Of a DNA stretch of 64,000 bases, positions 1-7,872 are shown piece by piece. Under the pieces are notes generated by a model. The model was not told where the DNA came from and did no database searches. It was given only the letters and a program-made list of their open reading frames with translations. The DNA comes from Halorhabdus sp. BNX81. GTDB lineage: Archaea; Halobacteriota; Halobacteria; Halobacteriales; Haloarculaceae. Each line of letters begins with the position of its first letter. Position 1 is the stretch's first letter. Position numbers and translations under genes: made by a program. The stretch is taken from NCBI RefSeq assembly GCF_029229925.1, contig NZ_CP107254.1, positions 1,736,001-1,800,000 on the forward strand, written 5' to 3'.

Positions 1-3
1 TCC

Positions 4-372
4 ATGGCTGAATACTACTCGTCGTTCGATTCCGGCGGCAAACGGTGGTTCCTCCAGCGGATCACGGCAGTCATTCTGATCGGCACGCTTGCCTTTCACT
101 TTTTCCTGTTGCACTTCGTCAACCACGCTGCGGACATCAATTTCGCCGGGACGCAGGCCCGCATGAGCCAGGTTGGCTACTTTACGACGATGGTCGTCTT
201 TCTGGTGACAGCGACGTTCCACGGCGTCAACGGAATCTACAACGCGCTGGTCAATCAGGGCATCTCCGGGACGCCAAAGCGCGTCGCAAAATACGGACTG
301 ACCCTCGCCGGACTGCTGTTGATCGGGCAGGGTATCCGGGTCGCACTTGCAATGGCAGGGATTACACTATGA
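4..372 (+). CDS. sdhD: Succinate dehydrogenase membrane anchor subunit
   Basis: Hydrophobic anchor subunit of complex II, which passes electrons from succinate oxidation to the quinone pool in the cell membrane. The 122 residues hold three clear transmembrane helices (about residues 19-39, 57-82 and 96-119). Histidines in helix 1 (HFFLLH) and helix 2 (TFHGVNG) are candidate haem or quinone ligands. The stop overlaps the start of sdhB by 4 bases (ATGA), so the two are translationally coupled. sdhC is expected just upstream, outside the window. Identity rests on size, topology and being directly before sdhB-sdhA; the sequence alone would be weaker. Confidence 0.88.
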   Translation: MAEYYSSFDSGGKRWFLQRITAVILIGTLAFHFFLLHFVNHAADINFAGTQARMSQVGYFTTMVVFLVTATFHGVNGIYNALVNQGISGTPKRVAKYGLTLAGLLLIGQGIRVALAMAGITL

Positions 373-1292
373 GCACAGATTCAAACGCCGAGACGGAAGT
401 CGACGCCGAAGCGGACATCGAAACCGAGGCAAAAACGAACGCCGAATCCGAGCCGGCCGTCCCGGAAGCGGATATCTCAGCCCACCAGCAACGCCGGATG
501 GACGAGAAGCGCGACGGGATGGCCGAACGCGACGCAGAAGCAGCGGCGGCTGCGGAGGCCGACGGGGAGACGACCCACCTCCGGATCTTCCGGTATGACC
601 CCGAAGTCGAGGGGAAGACTGAACCACGTTTCGACGACTTTCAGGTCCCCTACGAGCAGGGGATGACTGTCCTCGATGCGTTGATTTACGCACGGGATCA
701 CTTCGATTCGACGCTGACCTTTCGTCACTCCTGTCAACAGGGCGTCTGTGGCTCTGACGCGCTGTTCGTCAACGGCTCGCAGTATCTGGGCTGTAAGACC
801 CAGTTGAACGAGTTCGACGAGCCGGTCCGGATCGAACCGTTGCCCCACCAGGATGTCGTCAAGGACCTGGTGGTCGACATGCAGCACTTCTACGAGCAGA
901 TGGACGCCGTCGAGCCGTACTTCGAGCCCGACGAGTTGCCCGAGGACGAACTCGAAGAGCAGCGCCAGACCCGGGAGAACCGCGAGAAGATCAAACTCTC
1001 GACGCGATGCATCCAGTGTGGTGCCTGTGCGTCCTCCTGTAACGTCGCCGCGGGCGACAACAAGTATCTCGGCCCGGCGGCACTCAACAAGGCCTACCGG
1101 TTCATCATGGACGAGCGGGAAGGCGGCGAGCGGCGGGAAGAGCGCCTCGAGATCGTCGAGGACGAACACGGCGTCTGGCGGTGCCAGACCCAGTTCTCCT
1201 GTACGGAGGTGTGTCCGAAGGACATCCCCCTGACCGAACACATCCAGGAACTCAAGCGCGAAGCGATCAAGGAAGACATCAAATTCTGGTGA
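369..1292 (+). CDS. sdhB: Succinate dehydrogenase iron-sulfur subunit
   Basis: Electron-transfer subunit of complex II carrying [2Fe-2S], [4Fe-4S] and [3Fe-4S] centres. The plant-type ferredoxin cluster motif is HSCQQGVCGSD, with Asp in place of the third Cys as in E. coli SdhB, completed by YLGCKT. The C-terminal half has CIQCGACASSC and FSCTEVCPKD for the other clusters. I start at the ATG overlapping the sdhD stop (307 aa). An in-frame reading further upstream would run across sdhD and lacks sense. The first 60 residues are a Glu/Asp/Ala-rich low-complexity tail longer than in bacterial homologues, probably a halophilic extension. Confidence 0.95.
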   Translation: MSTDSNAETEVDAEADIETEAKTNAESEPAVPEADISAHQQRRMDEKRDGMAERDAEAAAAAEADGETTHLRIFRYDPEVEGKTEPRFDDFQVPYEQGMTVLDALIYARDHFDSTLTFRHSCQQGVCGSDALFVNGSQYLGCKTQLNEFDEPVRIEPLPHQDVVKDLVVDMQHFYEQMDAVEPYFEPDELPEDELEEQRQTRENREKIKLSTRCIQCGACASSCNVAAGDNKYLGPAALNKAYRFIMDEREGGERREERLEIVEDEHGVWRCQTQFSCTEVCPKDIPLTEHIQELKREAIKEDIKFW

Positions 1293-1296
1293 AACT

Positions 1297-3126
1297 ATGC
1301 ACGAACACGACGTACTCGTTGTCGGTGCGGGCGGCGCAGGGCTTCGGGCAGCGATCGCGGCAGCCGAAGAAGGAGCCGACGTGGCCATCGTCACGAAGCT
1401 CCACCCCGTGAGAAGTCACACCGGGGCGGCCGAGGGCGGGATCAACGCCGCGCTCCAGGACGAGGACTCCTGGCAGGATCACGCCTACGACACAATGAAG
1501 GGATCGGACTTCCTCGGGGACGCGCCGGCAATCGAGACGCTCGCGAGTGACGCGCCGGAGGACGTCATCCAGCTCGATCACTGGGGGATGCCGTTCTCCC
1601 GAGAGGAGGACGGCACGGTCTCACAGCGACCGTTCGGCGGCCTGTCGTACCCGCGGACGACCTACGCCGGCGCGGAGACCGGCCATCATCTGCTGCATAC
1701 GATGTACGAGCAGGTGGTCAAGCGGGGCATCGAAGTCTACGAGGAGTGGTACGTGACGGATCTCGCCGTGACTGACGACGATGATCCGGAAGACCGGACC
1801 TGCCATGGCGTCGCCGCCTACGACATCAAGACCGGCGAAGTCGAAGGGTTCCAGGCCCGAGACGCCGTTATCCTTGCGACCGGCGGACTCGGCCAGGTGT
1901 TCGATCACACCACCAACGCCGTCGCCAACACGGGCGACGGGCAGGCAATGGCCTACCGCGCGGGCGTGCCGCTCGAAGACATGGAGTTCGTCCAGTTCCA
2001 CCCCACGTCGCTGCCCTCGACTGGCGTCCTCATCTCGGAGGCCGTCCGGGGCGAAGGTGGGATCCTCTACAACGAAGATGGCGAACGGTTCATGTTCGAG
2101 AACGGGTATGCGAACAACGAAGGGGAACTCGCCTCCCGGGACGTCGTCTCGCGCGCGGAGCTTACCGAGGTCAACGAAGGACGGGGAATCGACGACGAGT
2201 ACATCCACCTCGACATGCGCCACCTCGGCGAGGAGCGCATCATGGATCGCTTGGAGAACATGGTTCACCTGGCCGCAGACTTCGAGGGTGTCGACGCGCT
2301 CGAAGAGCCGATTCCGGTCAAGCCCGGCCAGCACTACCAGATGGGCGGCATCGAGACCAACGAGAACGGCGAGACGTGCATCGAGGGGCTGTACGCCGCC
2401 GGCGAGTGTGCCTGTGTCTCGGTACACGGCGCGAATCGACTGGGTGGCAACGCCCTGCCCGAACTGTTCGTCTTCGGGAAACGCGCCGGATATCACGCCG
2501 CAGGCCGGGACATGAAGGCCGCGGAGATTCCTGTCGGCCCCTCCGCCCGCACCGAAACCAGCGACGTGTCACCCGCCGTCGATCCCGGGACAGTCGAAGG
2601 CGCGAGCGACGACGTGGCCGCCGATGGGGGCGTCACCGCCGACCCGACGGGTGTCGTCGAGCGAGAGGTCGAAGCTGAACGCGAACGGATCGAAAATCTC
2701 CTCGAACGTGACGGCACCAACCACGCCGACGTCCGGGCCGACGTCCAGGAAACGATGACCGAGCACGTCAACGTCTTTCGGACCGAAGACGGGTTGGAGA
2801 CAGCTCTCGAAGAACTCCAGAAAGCCCGCCGAGCATACCAGGATGTCGCCGTCGAGGACCCGTCACGGACGTTCAACACGGATCTCATCCACACGCTAGA
2901 GACGCGAAACATCATCGACCTCGCGGAGACGATCGCGCTCGGTGCGCTTGCCCGGACGGAGTTTCGCGGCGCACACTGGCGAGCCGAACACCAGACCCGC
3001 AAGGACGATGAGTGGCTCAAACACACCATGATCGCGTGGGACGACGGCGACCTCGATCTCTACTTCGTCCCGGTCATCCTCGACGGCGAGAACAAGACCT
3101 ACGAACCCGTCGATCGTAGTTACTGA
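1297..3126 (+). CDS. sdhA: Succinate dehydrogenase flavoprotein subunit
   Basis: Catalytic subunit oxidising succinate to fumarate in the TCA cycle. The N-terminal FAD-binding motif is VLVVGAGGAGLRAAIAAAE. RSHTGAAEGGIN holds the His that usually carries covalent FAD. The substrate region HPTSLPSTGVLISEAVRGEGG and the C-terminal motif NRLGGNALPEL are intact. At 609 aa it is a normal family length, with an Asp/Thr-rich insert near residues 410-460. It starts 4 bases after the sdhB stop, closing the sdhCDBA-type operon. No gene follows on this strand for 1.1 kb. Confidence 0.96.
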   Translation: MHEHDVLVVGAGGAGLRAAIAAAEEGADVAIVTKLHPVRSHTGAAEGGINAALQDEDSWQDHAYDTMKGSDFLGDAPAIETLASDAPEDVIQLDHWGMPFSREEDGTVSQRPFGGLSYPRTTYAGAETGHHLLHTMYEQVVKRGIEVYEEWYVTDLAVTDDDDPEDRTCHGVAAYDIKTGEVEGFQARDAVILATGGLGQVFDHTTNAVANTGDGQAMAYRAGVPLEDMEFVQFHPTSLPSTGVLISEAVRGEGGILYNEDGERFMFENGYANNEGELASRDVVSRAELTEVNEGRGIDDEYIHLDMRHLGEERIMDRLENMVHLAADFEGVDALEEPIPVKPGQHYQMGGIETNENGETCIEGLYAAGECACVSVHGANRLGGNALPELFVFGKRAGYHAAGRDMKAAEIPVGPSARTETSDVSPAVDPGTVEGASDDVAADGGVTADPTGVVEREVEAERERIENLLERDGTNHADVRADVQETMTEHVNVFRTEDGLETALEELQKARRAYQDVAVEDPSRTFNTDLIHTLETRNIIDLAETIALGALARTEFRGAHWRAEHQTRKDDEWLKHTMIAWDDGDLDLYFVPVILDGENKTYEPVDRSY

Positions 3127-3571
3127 GGGCTCGTTTTTCGATTGTGACAACAAGACTGTCCCGCAGCTAGGGGTAGTGTCGATTGAATCGAGGAAACAGT
3201 TGCTATCGGGCAATGGGTGTACTGAACGAATAGGGGTGGGGGTGGGGGGGTGGGAAAGTCGGGCACCTTGCGGTGCCACATCCGAGATATGGCGATGGTG
3301 AAATATAAACGTTGTCCCAAAATTATCAGATATGATTTCGAGGTGAGACCAATCCGGTGTGCTGTTCGTCGGGACACGCACAGCCATCACGGAGAGGAGC
3401 CGTCTCTGACGGCATCTTGTGGTCCTGCCCGTCATCGATTTCAGCGGGTTGGGAGACAATGACCGCTCGGGTGTTCCTCTCACATGTTGATATGCGACCG
3501 TCACACGTCGGTGACGGGTCGCGATTCGTGAGTCCGGACACGGAGCCTCCGGCCGTTGTCTCTCGCCGATC
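3127..3571. other. Non-coding stretch after sdhA with G-run tract
   Basis: No reading frame here has haloarchaeal codon character or recognisable domains; short frames on both strands are rich in Arg, Ser and Pro and look like shadows. The main visible feature is a G-run tract at 3233-3254 (four runs of at least three G separated by single T). The stretch leads into the duplicated tail of tRNA-Leu on the minus strand. Confidence 0.6.
3233..3254 (+). repeat. G-quadruplex-type tract
   Basis: Runs of 4, 5, 7 and 3 G are separated by single T residues about 105 bp after the sdhA stop codon. The pattern satisfies the usual G-quadruplex rule with very short loops. It could act in the 3' untranslated region of the sdh transcript or simply be a slippage-prone tract. 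No function can be assigned from sequence. Confidence 0.6.
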
Positions 3572-3587
3572 TGCTCGCGATAGAAGT

Positions 3588-3611
3588 TTGTGGGGCCGGA
3601 TTTGAACTGGA
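3588..3611 (-). repeat. Extra copy of tRNA-Leu T-arm and acceptor 3' strand
   Basis: Read on the minus strand this is a degenerate copy of the last 24 nt of the tRNA-Leu gene at 3720-3803, displaced 132 bp downstream; the core GTTCAAATCCGG is identical. The next 16 bases downstream are identical after both copies (plus-strand 3572-3587 and 3704-3719), so the duplication includes the start of the trailer. A sequence complementary to the T-arm (GGATTTGAATCC on the minus strand, plus 3664-3675) lies between the two copies. No integrase gene is present, so an attachment-site origin is possible but unsupported. Confidence 0.75.
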
Positions 3612-3689
3612 TGAAGACATTCCAGGGTGCGGCGCAATGCGCCGTCCCGGGCTCTGACTTCCAGGATTCAAATCCTCAGCAGCACAGCA

Positions 3690-3713
3690 ATCGCTCGCGG
3701 TTTTGCTCGCGAT
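3690..3713 (-). other. tRNA-Leu trailer hairpin with 14-nt loop
   Basis: On the minus strand, six bases after the tRNA-Leu 3' end, ATCGC and GCGAT form a 5-bp stem around the 14-nt loop GAGCAAAACCGCGA. Loops of the same length and similar sequence, on unrelated stems, occur after tRNA-Trp (52392-52415) and after the second tRNA-Met tail copy (47689-47716). The loop begins and ends with GA, allowing tandem sheared G-A pairs as in a kink-loop. The stem alone is short; comparison between loci is what makes it credible. Confidence 0.6.
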
Positions 3714-3719
3714 AGAAGT

Positions 3720-3803
<84 letters not shown>

Positions 3804-4233
3804 GCTCTTGCGATTAACTCCATCACATAGTTCCGGAGGGGGATTAAAATGACTGTCGATTCGTCACGTGAACCAGTCCCACTACTGAGCGACTGATGTG
3901 TCACTCACTGAAGCGTTCTGTCGCTGGTGGGATTTTTTGTCCCGCACTTGTGCCAATCGAGCCTGTCTGGTCACTACCCTGCGCCATCCTATTTAAACCC
4001 AATCAACATCTATAATGGTTTGATATCTGTCTGTAACGGTCTTCTATATCTGATAGATTTCTTATGTATGTCGTATCTATTAATATGACATTTTAGACAA
4101 AATGCGGCAAGATTGTGTTTGAGTCCGTTTTCAAACCGTGTAGTGTATAACACGGTTATTGGTAACACGTCCAATATTGCTATCCGAAACTAGGTACTTA
4201 TACGGCTGGAGGAGTTTAGAATACCATAGACAT
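3804..4233. other. AT-rich intergenic region
   Basis: No gene is recognised. From about 3960 to 4230 the base composition drops to a clearly AT-rich level compared with the GC-rich surroundings. It includes several TATA-like runs (for example CTATTTAAACC near 3990, and TACTTATACGG just before the 83-residue gene at 4234). It therefore holds the upstream region of tRNA-Leu (minus strand) and probably the promoter of the plus-strand gene. Confidence 0.5.
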
Positions 4234-4485
4234 ATGAGTTGTAAATCACAACCCTCCCAGCCATCTGAAGCGTCGTTTACGACAACCCAGCTGTCGACTG
4301 ATGAGACCGCCGAGGACGCGGTGTTGACCCGGACCAAGCGCTATACGTTTTACTGGCAGCTCGGCCCAAATGGGCCGGAGCTCCTCCGGGTCTCTGACTT
4401 CGACGGGACGAACGTGACCGCGAGTGTCGACCCGCCGGATGACATGTACGAACGTCTCCGGCAGAACAGCCAGCGGAGTGCCTGA
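4234..4485 (+). CDS. Small uncharacterised protein (83 aa)
   Basis: I do not recognise this protein. The start is placed at the internal ATG giving MSCKSQPSQP, because the 25 residues upstream of it are basic and aromatic, unlike a halophilic protein. The body RYTFYWQLGPNGPELLRVSDFDG looks like a small beta-rich fold, followed by an acidic helix ending in MYERLRQNSQRSA. No membrane segment or metal motif is present. It sits alone between an AT-rich stretch and an aldo/keto reductase, with a TATA-like run about 35 bp upstream. Confidence 0.6.
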   Translation: MSCKSQPSQPSEASFTTTQLSTDETAEDAVLTRTKRYTFYWQLGPNGPELLRVSDFDGTNVTASVDPPDDMYERLRQNSQRSA

Positions 4486-4602
4486 TCACCGCGATTCCAG
4501 AGGGGTTCCGACGTTCAGCTTTTGTCAGTCGGTTCGTTGAACAGAGTCACCGACAGGCACCCAAACACTCAAGAGGCAATACTTGCATGGACTTTTAACG
4601 CC

Positions 4603-5742
4603 ATGCAATACCGTGACTTCGGTCAATCAATAGACTGGGACCCCTCGGCACTCGGGTTCGGGGCAATGCGACTCCCCACTGACGAGGATGGCGCTGTCGA
4701 CGATGACCGCGCGATCGAAATGATCCGAACAGCGATCGAGGAGGGTGTCAACTACGTCGACACCGCCTGGCCCTATCACGATGGCGAAAGCGAGCGTCTC
4801 GTCGGGCGTGCGCTCGAAGACGGCTATCGCGAGGACGTCCACCTCGCGACGAAGATGCCGTCCTGGGAGATCGAATCACAGGACGATCTTGACGAGTACC
4901 TTGACGCCCAGCTCGAACGATTGGGCGTCGACTCCATCGACTGCTATCTGCTGCACGCGCTGGGCCAGGACTTCTGGGACACCTACCAGTCCGTCGATGT
5001 CTTCGAGTGGCTCGAGGAGGTTCGCGACGCGGGAAAGATCGAGCAGATCGGCTTTTCGTTCCACGACGACCTCGATCTGTTTCGGGAGATCGTCGACGCC
5101 TACGACTGGGATTTCTGCCAGATCCAGTACAACTATCTCGACGAAGCGTTCCAGGCTGGCCGTGAAGGTCTGAAGTACGCGGCCGACCAGGGGCTGGGCG
5201 TCATCGTCATGGAACCGCTTCGGGGCGGCCGCCTCGCAACGGACCTTCCCGATCCGGTGGCCGAAGCGTTCGACACGGCCGACACCGATCGCTCACCCGT
5301 CGAGTGGGCACTACAGTGGCTCTGGGATCAGCCGGAGGTTTCGCTGGTGTTGAGCGGCATGTCGACGATAGACCAGGTCCGTGAAAACGTCGAGCTCGCG
5401 TCCCGATCCGGTGTGGGTCAGTTTTCGGCGGACGATCGGACGGCCGTCAAGGCCGCTCGCGATCGCTTTCAGAAACTCATGGCGGTGGACTGTACCGGCT
5501 GTGACTACTGTATGCCGTGCCCGACTGGCGTCCAGATCCCGCGGAACTTTGATCTCTACAACCGCCTGGAGATCGGTGACGATCCGGAAACGGTCGTTTC
5601 AGCATACGACGACATGGATGCGGAGGGCCGCGCAGACGCCTGTGTCGCCTGTGGCGACTGCCTGGAAGCCTGCCCGCAGCAGTTAGAAATCATCTCATTG
5701 CTCGAAGACGCACACGCGAGTTTCGAGGCTGCCAGGGCGTGA
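4603..5742 (+). CDS. Aldo/keto reductase with C-terminal 4Fe-4S domain
   Basis: Predicted oxidoreductase of the aldo/keto reductase family fused to a ferredoxin-like tail (379 aa). The AKR core shows the catalytic Asp and Tyr in NYVDTAWPYHDGE, Lys in ATKMPS and His in CYLLHALG. The C-terminal 90 residues carry CTGCDYCMPCPTGV and CVACGDCLEACPQ, a Cys pattern able to hold one or two iron-sulfur clusters. I use the ATG at 4603 because the segment upstream (MSVGSLNRVTDRH) is non-acidic and a TTTTAA run lies just before it. Substrate unknown; this AKR subclass usually works on small carbonyl compounds. Confidence 0.9.
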   Translation: MQYRDFGQSIDWDPSALGFGAMRLPTDEDGAVDDDRAIEMIRTAIEEGVNYVDTAWPYHDGESERLVGRALEDGYREDVHLATKMPSWEIESQDDLDEYLDAQLERLGVDSIDCYLLHALGQDFWDTYQSVDVFEWLEEVRDAGKIEQIGFSFHDDLDLFREIVDAYDWDFCQIQYNYLDEAFQAGREGLKYAADQGLGVIVMEPLRGGRLATDLPDPVAEAFDTADTDRSPVEWALQWLWDQPEVSLVLSGMSTIDQVRENVELASRSGVGQFSADDRTAVKAARDRFQKLMAVDCTGCDYCMPCPTGVQIPRNFDLYNRLEIGDDPETVVSAYDDMDAEGRADACVACGDCLEACPQQLEIISLLEDAHASFEAARA

Positions 5743-5778
5743 TTCTGCCGGCGAATACAGCGTCGATACTGCCCAGTC

Positions 5779-6708
5779 TCAGTCGCTGCCGGGTTCGCGT
5801 TCGGTGTCGACGGAAACGTCGATGTCTTCGAGTTCACGTGAGGGCAGCGAGTCACGGAACCGCCGGAGGATGCGCTTGGCGTTGTGTAGTTCCGGATCGC
5901 TGACCGCCCGCACCAGCGCCAGGGCTCGCTTGGCTCTGGTCCGTCGCCAGGAGTCCGCACGATGTTCGTACGTCCGGATCGCCCGAAGGAAGTCGATTTT
6001 TCGAAATTCGGGCCAGTATGGCGCACAGAAGTACGCCGCCGCCTCGTTGCCGTTGGCGTGCCACGGCAGGAAATTCGACGTTCGCTCGTCGCCCCCGGTG
6101 CGAACGATGAGATCGACGTCCCTGCTCGGCCCCTCGTAGAGTCGGCTCTCGACCGTCTCGACGTCGATCTCTGCCGGATCCAGGTCACCGCTTTCGACAG
6201 CGCTTGCGATATCTTTGACCGCACCGAGCAACTCGGCGCGACCCCCATAGGCGAGGGCAATATTCAACCGAAACTGCTCGTACCCGCTGGTTCGATCCTC
6301 GGCATAGTCGATCGCCTCGCGGACGCGTTTCGGTAGCCGATGGGTTTCGCCGATCGCCCGGATTCGAATGTTCGCCTCGTGTACCCGATCGGCGTCTGCG
6401 AAGTCATAGAGTTTCTCCTCGATGAGGTCAAAGAGGACTGCACGCTGGTCGGCCGGCCGGTCGAAGTTCTCGGTCGAAAAGGTATACAGCGTCAGTTCCT
6501 CGATACCGAGTTCGTCACACCATTCGAGTAACGCCTCCGTCGTTTCCGCCCCCGCTCGGTGACCATCCGTGGTTTCGGCCCCTTCCTTGCGGGCATACCG
6601 GCGGTTGCCGTCCTGAATGACAGCGACGTGAGTCGGCGCGCCGTCGATCTCCCCCTTTAACAGCCGCTCGTAGACGCTGGTCGCGCGGTTGCGGATCCAC
6701 GAGCGCAT
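5779..6708 (-). CDS. uppS: Cis-prenyltransferase (polyprenyl diphosphate synthase)
   Basis: Condenses isopentenyl diphosphate units onto an allylic primer in cis to make the long polyprenyl (dolichol-type) lipid used as glycan carrier in archaea. VAVIQDGNRRYARK is the diphosphate-binding motif with its essential Asp. TLYTFSTENFDRP, DLIVRTGGDERTSNFLPW and the Glu-containing WPEFRKIDFLRAI are the other conserved regions. The length (309 aa) exceeds bacterial UppS because of an acidic C-terminal tail. Its product would feed the AglB pathway encoded at 24-29.5 kb. Confidence 0.93.
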   Translation of the reverse strand: MRSWIRNRATSVYERLLKGEIDGAPTHVAVIQDGNRRYARKEGAETTDGHRAGAETTEALLEWCDELGIEELTLYTFSTENFDRPADQRAVLFDLIEEKLYDFADADRVHEANIRIRAIGETHRLPKRVREAIDYAEDRTSGYEQFRLNIALAYGGRAELLGAVKDIASAVESGDLDPAEIDVETVESRLYEGPSRDVDLIVRTGGDERTSNFLPWHANGNEAAAYFCAPYWPEFRKIDFLRAIRTYEHRADSWRRTRAKRALALVRAVSDPELHNAKRILRRFRDSLPSRELEDIDVSVDTEREPGSD

Positions 6709-6776
6709 ATGTCAACAGATCACCGTCGTCTCGCATGAGTCTTCCGTTCCGTGGTATCGAGGGGGTTCCCGGAGGA

Positions 6777-6784
6777 TTTTAATA
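6777..6784 (+). promoter_or_regulatory. TATA box of the cold-shock gene pair
   Basis: TTTTAATA lies 26 bp before the first cold-shock ATG, the spacing of a leaderless haloarchaeal transcript. Confidence 0.6.
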
Positions 6785-6809
6785 CGTCGACCACATTTGA
6801 ACGGTTGCA

Positions 6810-7004
6810 ATGGCGAACGGTACGGTTGATTTCTTCAACGACACTGGCGGTTACGGTTTCATCGACACCGAGGACTCCGAGGAGGACGTGTTCTTCCACA
6901 TGGAGGATATCGGGGGCCCTGACTTGGAGGAGGGCCAGGAAGTCGAGTTCGAAATAGAGCAGGCCGAGAAGGGCCCGCGTGCGAAGGATCTCACGAGGCT
7001 ATAA
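6810..7004 (+). CDS. cspA: Cold-shock domain protein (first of tandem pair)
   Basis: Single cold-shock domain of 64 residues, an OB-fold binding single-stranded RNA or DNA and acting as an RNA chaperone. RNP1-like GGYGFIDTE and RNP2-like VFFHMEDI are present, though RNP1 starts GGYGF rather than the bacterial KGFGF. The protein is very acidic (many Glu after residue 20), as expected in a high-salt cytoplasm. It is followed 2 bp later by a near-identical copy and both are probably on one leaderless transcript. Confidence 0.93.
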   Translation: MANGTVDFFNDTGGYGFIDTEDSEEDVFFHMEDIGGPDLEEGQEVEFEIEQAEKGPRAKDLTRL

Positions 7005-7006
7005 CC

Positions 7007-7201
7007 ATGGCGACAGGCATCGTGGATTTCTTCAACGATACGGGTGGCTACGGATTCATCGAGACTGACGACGCCGACGACGACGTGTTCTTCCACATGG
7101 AAGATGTCGGCGGCCCTGACTTGGAGGAGGGCCAGGAAGTCGAGTTCGATATCGAGGAAGCCGAGAAAGGCCCGCGTGCGACGAACCTGAAACGACTGTA
7201 A
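7007..7201 (+). CDS. cspA: Cold-shock domain protein (second of tandem pair)
   Basis: Second 64-residue cold-shock protein, differing from its upstream neighbour mainly by conservative changes (for example ETDDADDD for [11 protein letters not shown] for TRL at the end). Function as for the first copy. Start ATG lies 2 bp after the upstream stop, with no separate TATA box, so the pair should be co-transcribed. The duplication is tandem and complete, and the [13 protein letters not shown] block is unchanged, suggesting recent origin or gene conversion. Confidence 0.92.
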   Translation: MATGIVDFFNDTGGYGFIETDDADDDVFFHMEDVGGPDLEEGQEVEFDIEEAEKGPRATNLKRL

Positions 7202-7346
7202 GCCAGTTTGTGGACGGTACGGACGCGAACAAACACGGTCGAAACGGGGGTTCCCCGTTTTCTTCCGCTCTCGGATCGATAGCGACTGGTTTCTCGGCCG
7301 ATCGAAGACCGTGAGTCGTATTACTACCGGGCCTGGACAGTCGTGT

Positions 7347-7745
7347 ATGGACGCGACTGGAGGAGACCTCTACAAGCAGACGAAAGCGTTACTCGAGCCC
7401 GGCGAGATCGAACTGCGAGGGCTGATCGTCCGGACGGATGTCGCCAACAACGAGGAGTCGGAACTCAACCGGCTCACACTCGAAGTTGGCGACGTGATCG
7501 CCGAACACGCCGAAACCGACGCCGACACGTATGTTTACTCCGGGACTGACGACCCCGAGTTCGGCCTCAATCAACACCAGGGCCGGACGATCGAGGGCGA
7601 GGAGTTCGTCTGGGAGTGTCAGCAACTGTTGCGCGACGGGACGTTCGATGTGGTGTTTTATTACGAGGATTCCGCCGATACGGAAGCGATCCTGGCGGAT
7701 CTCCGCGCGAACGAGTACGACGTCGAAGATGTCGAGTCCCCCTGA
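7347..7745 (+). CDS. DUF5778 family protein
   Basis: Haloarchaeal protein of unknown function (132 aa). The sequence matches my memory of DUF5778, including DLYKQTKALLEPGEIEL near the N-terminus, TYVYSGTDDPEFG, NQHQG and EEFVWECQQLLRDGTFDVVFYYE. No membrane segment, metal site or known catalytic motif is visible. I chose the ATG at 7347, because the family starts just before DLYKQTK; an in-frame start 12 codons upstream adds a poor sequence. Expressed alone between the cold-shock pair and hemA. Confidence 0.82.
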   Translation: MDATGGDLYKQTKALLEPGEIELRGLIVRTDVANNEESELNRLTLEVGDVIAEHAETDADTYVYSGTDDPEFGLNQHQGRTIEGEEFVWECQQLLRDGTFDVVFYYEDSADTEAILADLRANEYDVEDVESP

Positions 7746-7872
7746 GCACACCCGTGGGAATGGTTCTCGCAGTGTCGCAAAGGGGGCCGGGTTAGGAAGG
7801 CTTTAGATACCAGCGGTCCCAATACCCACGAGATAGCGGAAGTGTGATTTCGGACGTGATTGGTGATACATC

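Noticed and set aside
3250-3605. Short frames on both strands after sdhA
   Set aside because: They contain many Arg, Cys and His, lack promoters, and run into the tRNA-tail copy.
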